From Pseudomonas sp. GOM7 (GTDB taxonomy: Bacteria; Pseudomonadota; Gammaproteobacteria; Pseudomonadales; Pseudomonadaceae), in contig NZ_CP113519.1 of assembly GCF_026723825.1 (NCBI RefSeq), positions 3,906,001 to 3,970,000 on the forward strand: a stretch of DNA of 64,000 nucleotides, in the 5' to 3' direction. Positions 9,055 through 17,819 of the stretch are shown piece by piece (position 1 is the stretch's first letter; each line of letters starts with the position of its first letter). Under the pieces are notes generated by a model. It worked only from the letters and a program-made list of their open reading frames with translations. It had not been told where the DNA came from and searched no databases. Made by a program: the position numbers and the translations under genes.

Positions 9055-9624
9055 TCAGCTCGGCATCGGCCCTATGGGATAGAACTGCCCACTGCTCCAT
9101 ACACCCAGCCAGGGCTGCCCGTCGATCTCGCGCTGCACCGCCAGTTCCACCAGTTGATAGAACACGTTGCGGTGAATCAGCGCTTCGAGATTACGCCTTA
9201 CCAGAATGTACGGCGAGGGCTCCTGTGTCGCAGGGTCGAGTTCGACCCGGATGGGGTGCTCGGCATCTGCGATGACCTCATCCTCGACATTGGTGGTGAA
9301 GCGTAGCACCTGTGCCTCGCCCTCTCCCTCGACCTGCAGGGTCACCGCGACGAAGGGCGCGTCCTCCACCTGAATGCCCACCTTCTCCACCGGGGTGATC
9401 AGAAAGTAGTCGTCGCCATCGCGGCGGATGATGGTGGAAAACAGGCGCACCATGGGCTTGCGACCGATGGGCGTACCCAGGTAATACCAGGTGCCATCGC
9501 GGGCGATGCGCATGTCGATATCGCCACAGAAATCCGGATTCCACAGGTGCACCGGGGGCAGGCCCTTGCCTTCGCCCTTGGGAATCTGTGCCAGCAGGTC
9601 GCCGGCCTTGCCTGGATCGCTCAT
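9055..9624 (-). CDS. DUF1285 domain-containing protein
   Basis: The 189-residue soluble protein matches the DUF1285 pattern I recall: L-W-N-P-D-F-C-G-D-I-D-M near the start, followed by R-D-G-T-W-Y-Y and P-I-G-R-K-P-M-V-R-L-F-S. The family is widespread in proteobacteria with no established biochemical role. It is followed by, and probably independent of, the DUF4823 lipoprotein gene upstream on the same strand (80-bp gap). Confidence 0.8.
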   Translation of the reverse strand: MSDPGKAGDLLAQIPKGEGKGLPPVHLWNPDFCGDIDMRIARDGTWYYLGTPIGRKPMVRLFSTIIRRDGDDYFLITPVEKVGIQVEDAPFVAVTLQVEGEGEAQVLRFTTNVEDEVIADAEHPIRVELDPATQEPSPYILVRRNLEALIHRNVFYQLVELAVQREIDGQPWLGVWSSGQFYPIGPMPS

Positions 9625-9704
9625 GCGCTGTCCTCCTCCACATCGCTACGACCCCTGGAGCATACAACATCGCAAGCCTGGCCCCCGGCAAAGGCACGAC
9701 TCGT

Positions 9705-10307
9705 TCAGTGCGCCACGCCCAGCAGGCTGCGGGCGTATTCCTCCAGCGCTGGGCCGATGAGATCCTGCGGCTGGGCGTCGTAGAACGTCAGGAAGCCGCC
9801 ACGGCTGCGAATACGGGCGGTATCCACCAGAAAGCGTGTGTTGGTCTCGATCAACATTAGCTGGATCACGGCGCGGTCGGTACCCAGGCGATCCAGGGCC
9901 TCCTGATCCGCCCATTCATCCTCGTTACCGATGCGGTCGTCGCTGTAGGCGAAGCGGCTGTAGAGCAGGTAATGGGCGCCCGCATCGCGAGCCTCAGCCA
10001 TCGCCTGTTCCAGGCCCAGCGGCTGCTTGGCGCGGCGCACCAGGGGGAAGTACTGGACGAAGCCCTTGAAGGCCTCCTCGGCCACCACGTTGGGCCGGGG
10101 ATAGCCATGCCCCGGCGGCACGAAATGGCCCTGGGCGATATAGATGAAGGAATCCTGCTGCAGACGCCGCGAGGCCATGCGCTCGGTACGGCCATGGTCG
10201 AGGAACCCGGCGTCGCGCAGGTGGTACTCGGCACCACTGGCCAGGTCGCTGACCTTCATGCAGCCGGCCAGGCCCAGCAGCGCCAGCAGGAGAAACAGGT
10301 TACGCAT
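9705..10307 (-). CDS. DUF4823 lipoprotein
   Basis: The 200-residue product has a short lipoprotein signal with lipobox L-A-G-C (Cys16) followed by M-K, so it should be lipidated and sorted to the outer membrane. The body contains the conserved-looking A-M-A-E-A-R-D-A-G-A-H-Y-L-L-Y-S-R-F motif that DUF4823 proteins carry. Function is unknown. It is transcribed in the same direction as the radical SAM gene upstream with a gap of about 73 bp. Confidence 0.8.
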   Translation of the reverse strand: MRNLFLLLALLGLAGCMKVSDLASGAEYHLRDAGFLDHGRTERMASRRLQQDSFIYIAQGHFVPPGHGYPRPNVVAEEAFKGFVQYFPLVRRAKQPLGLEQAMAEARDAGAHYLLYSRFAYSDDRIGNEDEWADQEALDRLGTDRAVIQLMLIETNTRFLVDTARIRSRGGFLTFYDAQPQDLIGPALEEYARSLLGVAH

Positions 10308-10380
10308 TCATCGATCCTCCACGAGCCGGTGACGGAAAACCGGCGGACAAGGCAGGGATGCAGATTCTGCGCCAGCCTGG

Positions 10381-11274
10381 TCAGGGTCCGCGCTGCCACT
10401 CCTGGCGCAGATTCGCCTGCTGCGGCTGCTCGATAGCATTGCGCACCTGGGCCAGCAGGCGTTCCTTGTCGCGCCCCAGGGCGCCCTTGAGCACCAGATA
10501 GTTGGAGGCGTGATCACTGCGAAACACCGTCTGCCGCAACTGCAGCCCGTCGAGAAGACGCTCGATCTCGCGGAACAGTTGCACTTGGCTCTGCGGCCGA
10601 TAATCGACGAAGCGCTGGCGAAAACGCGCCTCGCCCATGGGGAAACTGACCACCAGGGTGGACAGATATTCGGGCTGCGCCTCGTTCATCAGCCGTGCCG
10701 AGTTGTCCGCGTGCTGATCGCTGAGCGCCTCACCACCAAGCCCGTTGAGGATCATCACCGAGCGACTGATGCCGGCCTGGCCAAGCTTGTCCAGAGCGCT
10801 CAGGCTGGAAGCGTAGGTTTCTCCCTTGTTGACCCGCGCCAGCACCTCGTCGTCACCGGACTCGCAGCCGACGTAAGCCATCTTCAAGCCAGCATCGGCC
10901 AGTTCTCTGAGTTCCTCGACCGACTTCTTGCGCAGGTTGCGCGGCAGGCAGTAGCTGGAAACCCGCCTTACCTCGGGCATGTAATCGCCGATGGCGCGCA
11001 GGATCGCCAGCAGGCGCCGGGTCGGCAGCACCAGTGCATCACCGTCGGCGAGAAACACTCGATTGACGATCAACTGCTCGCCGGCGCGGCGAATCTCTTC
11101 CAGCACCTGCGTCTCGTCACGGGCACGGAATTTCTTCTGCTCGGCAGTGTACATCTCGCAGAAGGTGCACTGGTTCCAGGAGCAACCGTTGGTGACTGGC
11201 AGAATCAGCGACTGGGCTTCGCTCGGTGGGCGAAAAACCGGTTCGATGTAGTCGATGGGAAAACGGGCAGACAT
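10381..11274 (-). CDS. Radical SAM protein
   Basis: The product (297 residues from ATG 11274) has a cysteine motif C-S-W-N-Q-C-T-F-C, a C-x4-C-x2-C variant that would bind the [4Fe-4S] cluster and S-adenosylmethionine, preceded by V-T-N-G. Such uncharacterised proteins resemble the Elp3/HemN-type radical SAM fold. An upstream GTG at 11340 extends the frame by 22 residues, but the conserved body (F-P-I-D-Y-I-E-P) begins just after the 11274 ATG, so I prefer that. The MoaA gene lies 77 bp upstream in the same direction, perhaps sharing a transcript. Substrate unknown. Confidence 0.83.
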   Translation of the reverse strand: MSARFPIDYIEPVFRPPSEAQSLILPVTNGCSWNQCTFCEMYTAEQKKFRARDETQVLEEIRRAGEQLIVNRVFLADGDALVLPTRRLLAILRAIGDYMPEVRRVSSYCLPRNLRKKSVEELRELADAGLKMAYVGCESGDDEVLARVNKGETYASSLSALDKLGQAGISRSVMILNGLGGEALSDQHADNSARLMNEAQPEYLSTLVVSFPMGEARFRQRFVDYRPQSQVQLFREIERLLDGLQLRQTVFRSDHASNYLVLKGALGRDKERLLAQVRNAIEQPQQANLRQEWQRGP

Positions 11275-11351
11275 CCGCAGCACACTCGCAAGGGAAAAGC
11301 CGGCACAGTTTATCCGGGCATGGCGTGACTGCCGAGCCACACAGCGGCAAC

Positions 11352-12320
11352 TCAGCCGCCGATGATCTTCATCACCGTGGCACCGCCGGAAAAAGCCAGA
11401 TCCTGCTTGTCCCCCAACGCCTTGACCAGCAGCCGCTGCAGCGCCGGCAGGGCCTGGTGGCGTGGCTTGTCCAGCAGATCGCCGACAAAGTGGCGGTTGC
11501 TCGACGACAGGCAGCCATGCAGCCAGCCGGTGGAGGACAGGCGCAAGCGCGAGCAGGTGCGGCAGAAAGGCACGCTCTCATTGGCGATCACGCCGAAATG
11601 GCCGACGCCCGGAATGGCATAGCGCATCGCCGTGGCATCCACCGGGGCACTGGCCTGCACGTACTGGTGGCGGCTGCCGATCAGTTCGAGCAACTCGGGC
11701 AGGCCGACGAACTGCTGGTTGAAGGCATTGCCATCACGGGCCAGGTGGCCCATGCGCATCAGCTCGATGAAGCGCAGCTCGAAGCCGCGTTCCAGACAAT
11801 AGTCCAGCAGGGGCAATACCTGATCGAGGTTCTGCCCACGCAGCGGCACCATGTTGACCTTGATCTTCATTCCCGCCTCGCGGGCCGCCTGCATGCCGGC
11901 CAGCACCGTGGCCAGGTCGCCGCCACGGGCGATGCTGCGAAAGGCGGCGGCATCGAGGGTATCCAGCGAAACGTTGAGGCGGCGAATGCCACACTCACTC
12001 AGCAAAGGCAGCTTGCGCTCGAGCAACTGACCATTGGTGGTGAGGCTGATATCGTCCAGCCCCATCTGGCTGACCTGGCGCAGAAAGGGCTCCAGCCGCG
12101 TGCTGACCAGCGGCTCGCCACCCGTGATGCGCAGCCGCTCGATGCCCGCCGCCTCGATCAGATAGGCCACGCCGCGCGCCAGGGCATCGGCGGACAGTTC
12201 GTCCTGGGCGGCGACCAGGCGCTTGCCGTCCGGTACGCAATAGGTACAGGCATAGTTGCAGGCGGCAGTGAGGCTGACACGCAGGTTGCGAAAACGTCTG
12301 CCCTGACGGTCGACGATCAT
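11352..12320 (-). CDS. moaA: GTP 3',8-cyclase MoaA
   Basis: MoaA converts GTP to 3',8-cyclo-GTP, the first step of molybdopterin synthesis. The 322-residue product shows the N-terminal radical SAM motif C-N-Y-A-C-T-Y-C, the I-T-G-G-E-P-L SAM motif, a second Fe-S site C-R-T-C...C and the C-terminal G-G needed for activation. ATG 12320 has GGAGCC six bases upstream; the longer open frame to 12515 is an artefact reaching under the TetR gene. No other moa genes are adjacent. Confidence 0.93.
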   Translation of the reverse strand: MIVDRQGRRFRNLRVSLTAACNYACTYCVPDGKRLVAAQDELSADALARGVAYLIEAAGIERLRITGGEPLVSTRLEPFLRQVSQMGLDDISLTTNGQLLERKLPLLSECGIRRLNVSLDTLDAAAFRSIARGGDLATVLAGMQAAREAGMKIKVNMVPLRGQNLDQVLPLLDYCLERGFELRFIELMRMGHLARDGNAFNQQFVGLPELLELIGSRHQYVQASAPVDATAMRYAIPGVGHFGVIANESVPFCRTCSRLRLSSTGWLHGCLSSSNRHFVGDLLDKPRHQALPALQRLLVKALGDKQDLAFSGGATVMKIIGG

Positions 12321-12432
12321 GAAAGGCTCCGATGGCTCGATGCCCGGAGTATATCGCGAGGCCGGCCGCCTCATAGATGCAGGCCGGCTTCGGAAGCGGC
12401 GAGGTCGCAATCGCTGTGCCGCGAGGTCGCGC

Positions 12433-13053
12433 TCAGTCGCGTTTGCGCTTGTTGCCCATGCGCACGCCGATATCCATGAGGAACTGGAAGAAGCCTTCCT
12501 GATCCTCCAGCACATTGCTCCAGAACGGCGAGTGGTACAGCGCCACGGCGCCGTGCACCAGTGCCCAGGCAGCGCAGTAGTGGAAGTACGGCGGCACGTC
12601 TTCCAGCTTGCCTTCGGCGATACGGCCCTTGATCAACTGGGTCAGGCGCTCGAAGTTGGAGGCGCGGATCTTGTGCAGTTGCTCCACCATCTCCGGCACC
12701 TGATTGCCCTTGACCACCTTCTCTTCCAGGCGGTCGAACAAGCGATAGCGCTGCGGATCGCGCATGCGGAACTCGAAGTAGGCGCGCGACAGCGCTTCCT
12801 TGTCGCGATCCACGTCGGAGGAATGCAGCAGCTCGTTCAGGTCGCGCTCGTAGTCGAGCATCAGGCGCAGGTAGATCTCCGCCTTCGACTTGAAGTGCTT
12901 GTAGATGGTGCCTTTGCCGATGCCCACCGCGTCGGCGATCATTTCGACGGTGACGCTGTCTTCCCCTTCATCGAGGAAGAGTTTCAATGCGGTGTCGAGA
13001 ATCTCTTGTTCGCGGCGGCGAAATTCGCGGACCTTACGGGGTTCTTTCTGCAT
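12433..13053 (-). CDS. TetR/AcrR-family transcriptional regulator
   Basis: The 206-residue protein has an N-terminal TetR helix-turn-helix (R-R-E-Q-E-I-L-D-T-A-L-K-L-F...I-A-D-A-V-G-I-G-K-G-T-I-Y-K-H-F) and a ligand-binding C-terminal half ending in basic residues. It is divergent from the class V aminotransferase across 75 bp. Autoregulation and control of that neighbour are plausible. An imperfect palindrome ACATT-N7-AATGT at 13086-13102 could be its operator. Effector unknown. Confidence 0.88.
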   Translation of the reverse strand: MQKEPRKVREFRRREQEILDTALKLFLDEGEDSVTVEMIADAVGIGKGTIYKHFKSKAEIYLRLMLDYERDLNELLHSSDVDRDKEALSRAYFEFRMRDPQRYRLFDRLEEKVVKGNQVPEMVEQLHKIRASNFERLTQLIKGRIAEGKLEDVPPYFHYCAAWALVHGAVALYHSPFWSNVLEDQEGFFQFLMDIGVRMGNKRKRD

Positions 13054-13128
13054 AAAGGGACTGCGGAGTCAAAATTTGAAGGCGCACATTATGCCTAAAT
13101 GTAGCCAAATTGCACGGATCATCCGACC

Positions 13129-14262
13129 ATGTACGTGTTTCATGATGAGTTCCCCCAAGCGCCCGATCTGCGTTATCTGAACCATGCGGCGGTCGCCCCT
13201 TGGCCCAGACGCAGTGCCGAAGCAGTACGACGGTTCTCGGAAACGAACGTGACCCACGGCGCGCGCGACTATCCCGACTGGCTGAAACTTGAGCGTAGCC
13301 TACGCGAACGCCTCGTGCGCCTGATGAACGCACCAAGCACCGGCGATATAGCACTGGTCAAGAATACCTCCGAGGCACTTTCCTTCGTCGCCTTCGGTCT
13401 GGACTGGCGCCCCGGCGATCAGGTGATCATCAGCGACGAAGAGTTCCCCTCCAACCGCATCGTCTGGCTGGCCCTGGCGCCCAAAGGTGTGGAGGTGATC
13501 GAGGTGAACCTCAGCGGCGCCGATCCGGAGGGCGCCCTGCTGGCCGCCATCACCCCGCGCACACGGCTGCTGTCGATCAGCGCGGTGCAATATGCCAGCG
13601 GTTTGCGCCTGGATCTGCCACGTCTCGGTCAGGGTTGTCGTCAGCGAGGCGTGATGTTCTGCATCGATGCCATCCAGCAGCTCGGCGCCCTGCCCTTCGA
13701 CGTACAGGCCTATGACTGCGATTTCGCCATGGCCGACGGCCACAAATGGATGCTCGGCCCGGAAGGGCTCGGCGTGTTCTATTGCCGCAACCCGGTGCGC
13801 GAGCAGCTCGCCCTGCAGGAATATGGCTGGCACATGCTCGAGCATGCCGGCGACTACACGCGCCAGGACTGGCAGCCGGCACGCAGCGCACGGCGTTTCG
13901 AGTGCGGCAGCCCGAACATGCTCGGCGCCTTTGCCCTGGAGGCGAGCCTGTCGCTGCTCGAAGAAGTCGGCATGGAGCGCGTTGGCGAGTTGCTGGAGCA
14001 GCGGGTGCAACGCCTGACCGCTGGCATTCACGCGCTACCTGGTGCGCAGATCCATAGCCCGCTCGACCCTGCACGGCGCGCCGGCATCGTCAATTTCAGC
14101 CTGGCCGGCTGGGACAATCAGGCGCTCTACCAGCGGCTGCGCGAAGAGCAGGTGATCTGCATCCAGCGCGGCTCGGGCGTGCGCCTGTCGCCACATTTCT
14201 ACACCCGCGAGCAGGTGATCGAGGACACTTTGGGCTTGCTGGCCCAGTTGGCAAAAGACTGA
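13129..14262 (+). CDS. Class V aminotransferase (PLP enzyme)
   Basis: The 377-residue enzyme matches the cysteine-desulfurase/isopenicillin-epimerase-like class V fold. It has L-N-H-A-A-V-A-P near the start, the PLP-phosphate region K-N-T-S-E-A-L, D-A-I-Q-Q-L-G, and the PLP-binding lysine in D-G-H-K-W-M-L-G-P-E-G. A C-terminal R-G-S-G-V-R-L-S-P-H-F-Y motif fits the family. The true reaction (desulfurase, lyase or aminotransferase) cannot be read from sequence. It faces the TetR gene divergently and ends before a strong terminator at 14431. Confidence 0.87.
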   Translation: MYVFHDEFPQAPDLRYLNHAAVAPWPRRSAEAVRRFSETNVTHGARDYPDWLKLERSLRERLVRLMNAPSTGDIALVKNTSEALSFVAFGLDWRPGDQVIISDEEFPSNRIVWLALAPKGVEVIEVNLSGADPEGALLAAITPRTRLLSISAVQYASGLRLDLPRLGQGCRQRGVMFCIDAIQQLGALPFDVQAYDCDFAMADGHKWMLGPEGLGVFYCRNPVREQLALQEYGWHMLEHAGDYTRQDWQPARSARRFECGSPNMLGAFALEASLSLLEEVGMERVGELLEQRVQRLTAGIHALPGAQIHSPLDPARRAGIVNFSLAGWDNQALYQRLREEQVICIQRGSGVRLSPHFYTREQVIEDTLGLLAQLAKD

Positions 14263-14430
14263 GGACTCAACAGCGGCTGGGGTATTCCAAATCCGTTTAA
14301 GAAAGATTCCATTTGGCCTGGACGCTCGGCGAGGCTGGCCAATACTGAAAACTGCTGGTGTGCGGCATATCCCCCCAAGTGTCCCGCCAGTATGGGCACG
14401 ACTGTGCCTTGCTTTACTCCTAATGGTCTT

Positions 14431-14468
14431 AACCCGGATTCATCCCCCAGAATCCGGGTTTTTTTTGG
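14431..14468 (+). terminator. Intrinsic terminator after class V aminotransferase
   Basis: AACCCGGATTC and GAATCCGGGTT form an 11-bp stem with a short loop, immediately followed by an unbroken T run. This is a textbook Rho-independent terminator about 170 bp past the aminotransferase stop. Confidence 0.88.
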
Positions 14469-14597
14469 GTGCTTGGTGGGGTGTCGTGCATGCCGGCCTT
14501 GCTACTGGACTGGCAATACGGTGTGAGTTGTTCTTGTGTCTGTTCCGAGTTGCCGCGTTTCTGCTGATGTTTTTGGTTTCGCCCTCCCGGGCGAGTC

Positions 14598-14850
14598 ACT
14601 TTTGCCCCGGATGGCCGGCCCGACAAAAGTAACCAAAACCCTCCGCCCGGTCATCCGGCCCTGGCTGCGCCAGGGTTCGCTCACTCCATCGCCGCTCCAG
14701 AGGCCCGCCGCGGTGGGCCATCCCTGGCCCATCGCGGCTCTCGGCTTTGGCATCCTGCGTCGCTCTACCTCCTGCATCCATGCAGTCGTCGCGACATCCA
14801 TGTCGCTCAACCTCTTCCACGACGATTCCGTTCGCCCTCCTGGGCGGGCT
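14598..14850 (+). repeat. Dispersed repeat, copy 1 of an inverted pair
   Basis: This non-coding block shares long stretches with the reverse complement of 15060-15270. Shared features include an inner mini-hairpin (CCCTGGCTGCGCCAGGG here, CCCCGGCTACGCCGGGG there), a CTCCATCG box and GGGCCATCCCTGGCC. It carries an extra segment at 14743-14790 that is nearly identical (45 of 48 bases by my alignment) to the core of the MITE-like element at 44428-44475. Frames reading through it are not gene-like. Confidence 0.7.
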
Positions 14851-14905
14851 CTGCGCGCGCCTGGAACTGCGGTAACCCAGAACTAGCGTGGAGTGCTTGA
14901 ACATG

Positions 14906-14949
14906 AGGTCAGCCATAGGGCTGACCTGAATGCCGGCTGAAAGCCGGCA
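14906..14949. repeat. Two adjacent hairpins between the inverted repeats
   Basis: AGGTCAGCC-ATAG-GGCTGACCT (14906-14927) is a perfect 9-bp stem. TGCCGGCT-GAA-AGCCGGCA (14931-14949) is a perfect 8-bp stem. Neither is followed by a T run. They sit at the centre of the inverted repeat pair. The rest of 14850-15060 shows nothing I recognise. Confidence 0.65.
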
Positions 14950-15059
14950 AGATGAAAGTACGCGAATGAAAGTTTTGGTTTAACCCGACTGCCATGCTGT
15001 GACTCCACTTTTACCAGAACACGCCGGGCAGCCCATGGCATGCCAGTTCGTTCAGACGA

Positions 15060-15270
15060 GCGAATGGCCCCTTCAGGAAGGTGAGTGGAATCGTTGCGTA
15101 GAGGGTTGAGCGGCATGGATGCCGCAAGAGCTGCGATTGGCCAGGGATGGCCCTTCGCAGCGTGCCCTCGGAGCGACGATGGAGCGAACGAACCCCGGCG
15201 TAGCCGGGGCCGGATGGCGGGGCAAGCCTTTTTGCCTTCTTTTGTGGCGTTTGACAAAAGAAGGTCGCCG
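15060..15270 (-). repeat. Dispersed repeat, copy 2 of an inverted pair
   Basis: On the minus strand this block parallels copy 1 (see 14598): CATCCGGCCCCGGCTACGCC, CTCCATCG, GGGCCATCCCTGGCC and the ATCCATGCCGCTCAACC end are in the same order. It lacks the 48-bp segment found in copy 1. From 15270 to 15410 there is only an A/C-rich stretch without features. Confidence 0.7.
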
Positions 15271-15410
15271 GGGGGCGAAACAAGAGGCGTCAGCTAAACA
15301 CCAATAAGCAGCTTGAACACCAAAAACAACCGAAACCAACACACAAACTTGCCAGTCCGGTGTCAGGCCGAGTTTTCACGGAACCCAAATCTCATGGCGT
15401 CTCGCGAAAC

Positions 15411-15464
15411 GTAGCCCGGATGCAATCCGGGTATATCCAATTCCCCGGATGGCATCCGGGCTAC
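15411..15464. repeat. REP-type palindrome (GTAGCCCGGATG family)
   Basis: GTAGCCCGGATG opens and CATCCGGGCTAC closes a 54-bp imperfect palindrome directly after the tatD stop codon, so it can fold at the 3' end of the tatD transcript. A diverged sibling lies at 58597-58659. Confidence 0.82.
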
Positions 15465-15468
15465 CTCA

Positions 15469-16251
15469 TCACGCCACGCCAGCCAACGGAAACAGGCGTT
15501 TGAAGTTGTTACCGGTCTGTTCGGCCAGAGTCTCGTAACTCACCCCACGCAGCACCGCCAGGTACTCGGCCACTTCCCGCACGTACTGCGGCAGGTTGGG
15601 CTTGCCCCGGTGCGGCACGGGCGCCAGATAAGGTGAATCGGTTTCCACCAACAGGCGGTCGGCCGGCACCTGGCGCGCCACCTCGCGCAGCGCTTCGGCA
15701 TTGCGGAAGGTGACGATGCCCGACAGGGAGATGTAGAAACCGATATCCAGCGCAGCCTTGGCCATCTCCCAGTCCTCGGTGAAGCAATGCAGCACGCCGG
15801 CCTGTGGCAACCCCGCTTCGCGCAGCAACGCCAGGGTATCGGCGCGGGCTTCGCGGGTGTGCACGATCACCGGTTTGCCGGTGATGCGGGCCGCCTCCAG
15901 ATGCAGGCGAAACGAGGCTTGCTGCAGCTCGGCGGATTCGGGCTCGTAGTGATAGTCCAGGCCGGTTTCGCCGATGGCCACCACCTTGGGATGAGCCAGT
16001 TCGCCCAGCAGCCAATCCAGCGCCGGTTCGGCACCCGGTTCGAGATCCAGCGGGTGCACACCCACCGAGCAATCGACATCGGCATAGCGCTCGGCCAGGC
16101 TCTTCACCGTGGCGGCGTTGTCGGCGCTGACGCCGATGCACAGGAAGTGCCCGACACCAGCAGCACGCGCGGCATCGAGCGCCGCGTCGAGAGAGCCGCC
16201 ATGGGCCGCGAGGTCAAGACGGTCGAGGTGGCAATGGGAGTCGATAAGCAT
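15469..16251 (-). CDS. TatD-family metal-dependent hydrolase
   Basis: The 260-residue product begins M-L-I-D-S-H-C-H-L-D, the first metal-binding HxH of the TatD DNase family. It also has G-E-T-G-L-D-Y, H-T-R-E-A and E-T-D-S-P-Y-L-A-P, the remaining metal ligands and the family signature. TatD-like enzymes are magnesium-dependent 3'-5' nucleases or related hydrolases in the cytoplasm. The ATG at 16251 fits the family start; upstream codons belong to a repeat. It is the last gene of the fab/tmk/holB/pilZ cluster. Confidence 0.92.
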   Translation of the reverse strand: MLIDSHCHLDRLDLAAHGGSLDAALDAARAAGVGHFLCIGVSADNAATVKSLAERYADVDCSVGVHPLDLEPGAEPALDWLLGELAHPKVVAIGETGLDYHYEPESAELQQASFRLHLEAARITGKPVIVHTREARADTLALLREAGLPQAGVLHCFTEDWEMAKAALDIGFYISLSGIVTFRNAEALREVARQVPADRLLVETDSPYLAPVPHRGKPNLPQYVREVAEYLAVLRGVSYETLAEQTGNNFKRLFPLAGVA

Positions 16252-16263
16252 GGGAAAGCCTCT

Positions 16264-16337
16264 AGCGGCAAGCTTCAAGCCGCAAGCAAAAGCGGGCACC
16301 AGCGCTGCCGCTTTCTTGTCGCTCGTGGCTTGCCGCT
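16264..16337. repeat. Inverted repeat related to the AGCGGCAAGCTTCAAGC family
   Basis: AGCGGCAAGC (16264-16273) and GCTTGCCGCT (16328-16337) pair perfectly around a loop that contains TTCAAGC. The left arm extends to AGCGGCAAGCTTCAAGC, identical to the arm at 26426. It occupies the gap between pilZ and tatD. Confidence 0.7.
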
Positions 16338-16342
16338 TGCCG

Positions 16343-16699
16343 TTACATGGTATGAGTCGGACGATCGGACTTCAGCGCACCAGCCAGGTAGGTCTCGATC
16401 TTGTTGCGTGCGGTGGCGTCGCCCTCGTTGAACTGCACACCGACGCCGGCGGCACGGTTGCCCTGGGCTCCCTTGGGGGTGATCCATACCACCTTGCCGG
16501 CTACCGGAATCTTCTCCGGTTCGTCCATCAGGTTGAGCAGCATGAACACTTCGTCACCGAGCTTGTAGCTCTTGTTGGTGGGGATGAACAGACCGCCGTT
16601 CTTGATGAAGGGCATGTACGCCGCATAGAGCACGGACTTGTCCTTGATGGTCAGGGACAAGATTCCGTTACGAGGACCCAGATTGGGAGGCAGGCTCAT
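16343..16699 (-). CDS. pilZ: Type IV pilus assembly protein PilZ
   Basis: The 118-residue protein is a stand-alone PilZ domain of the founding type-IV-pilus branch. It begins S-L-P-P-N-L-G-P-R-N-G-I-L-S-L and lacks the usual RxxxR c-di-GMP motif, as the founding PilZ does. It is needed for pilus biogenesis, working with PilB and FimX in P. aeruginosa. Its place between holB and tatD is the conserved Pseudomonas location. Confidence 0.93.
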   Translation of the reverse strand: MSLPPNLGPRNGILSLTIKDKSVLYAAYMPFIKNGGLFIPTNKSYKLGDEVFMLLNLMDEPEKIPVAGKVVWITPKGAQGNRAAGVGVQFNEGDATARNKIETYLAGALKSDRPTHTM

Positions 16700-16826
16700 T
16701 TGGCGTATTCCTGGCGGTTATTGCTTAGCTGCTCGATTCTAGGGCCTGCGCGGGTTCGGGTGCAAACCGCTGGCCAGCATAACGATGGCAAATGTGACGC
16801 CCTGCCCCATCCACAGGTGCAGCGGC

Positions 16827-17819
16827 TCAACCGCGCTCGCTGCTCGGCAATGCTGCCCACTGCACCAGTAGTGCTTCGAGCAGCAACACCGGGTTGAGGT
16901 TGGCCTTGCCGATCACCTTCTGCCGTTGCTCCAGCAGCCAGCTCTGCACCGCCAGCACCTTGGGCTGGGGCGTCTTGTCCGCCAGGTATTGCAGCACCTT
17001 GCGCATGTCGGCCAGGCCAAGCCCCTCTTCGTCCTGGGTCAACTGATAGCGCAGCATCAGTTGCGCCCAGTCGCAGAACCAGTCGAACAACAGTTTCATC
17101 GGCAAGGCCTTCCAGCTTTCCGCTAGCTGGCTCGGCGTCGCCTGCTGTTTGAGCAGTTTCTTCACCCCCTCGACCACCTCTGCTCGCTGCTCGCGCACGC
17201 CCTGTTCCTGCAGGCGCAGCGCCATCAACGGCGAGCCGGCGGCCAGGGTCAGCAGTTCGCGACGTTCCTCTTCGCTGGCCTGCGGCAGCGCGCCGGCCAG
17301 CCAGGCCAAGCTCTCGCCCGGCCCTGGCAAGGGACAGGCCTGCTGCACGCAGCGACTCTTGATGGTCGGCAACAGACGGCTGGGCTGATGGCTGATCAGC
17401 AGCAGCACGGTATTGCCCGAAGGCTCTTCCAGGCTTTTCAGCAGGGCGTTGGCGGCGTTGAGGTTCATCGCCTCGGCCGGTTCCAGCAGCACCACCTTGC
17501 GCCCGCCAAGCTGCGCGGTCTGCACCACGAACTCCACCAGCTCACGCACCTGGTCGACCTTGATCGGCTTGTCCGCTTCCTCGGGCTCGAGGACGAAATT
17601 GTCCGGGTGGGTGCCCGCCGCCAGCAGGTGGCAGGACTTGCACTGCCCACAGGCATCCAGGCCATTCGGGCTCAGACACAGCAGACGTGCCATCAGGCGC
17701 TCGGCCAGGGCACGTTTGCCGATACCGGCCGGGCCGTGCAGCAGGTAGGCGTGGGCATGCTGGGCGCGTCCGGCAAGCTGCTGCCAGAGGCTTGTCTGCC
17801 AGGGGTAGATCTCAGCCAC
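16827..17819 (-). CDS. holB: DNA polymerase III subunit delta'
   Basis: The 330-residue clamp-loader subunit has G-P-A-G-I-G-K-R (P-loop-like), a zinc module C-G-Q-C-K-S-C and the conserved E-P-S-G-N-T-V-L-L-L-I-S-H box. I start at GTG 17819 (V-A-E-I-Y-P-W), which overlaps the tmk stop by 8 nt and implies translational coupling. The longer frame to 18011 lies inside tmk and has no family resemblance. Confidence 0.93.
   Translation of the reverse strand: MAEIYPWQTSLWQQLAGRAQHAHAYLLHGPAGIGKRALAERLMARLLCLSPNGLDACGQCKSCHLLAAGTHPDNFVLEPEEADKPIKVDQVRELVEFVVQTAQLGGRKVVLLEPAEAMNLNAANALLKSLEEPSGNTVLLLISHQPSRLLPTIKSRCVQQACPLPGPGESLAWLAGALPQASEEERRELLTLAAGSPLMALRLQEQGVREQRAEVVEGVKKLLKQQATPSQLAESWKALPMKLLFDWFCDWAQLMLRYQLTQDEEGLGLADMRKVLQYLADKTPQPKVLAVQSWLLEQRQKVIGKANLNPVLLLEALLVQWAALPSSERG

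Noticed and set aside
14360..14886. Short frames in the 14.3-15.3 kb gap
   Set aside because: They cover the terminator and dispersed repeats, change frame between copies, and have no ribosome site.
16252..16299. Upstream extension of tatD
   Set aside because: These codons belong to the inverted-repeat element; the TatD family starts at M-L-I-D-S-H.
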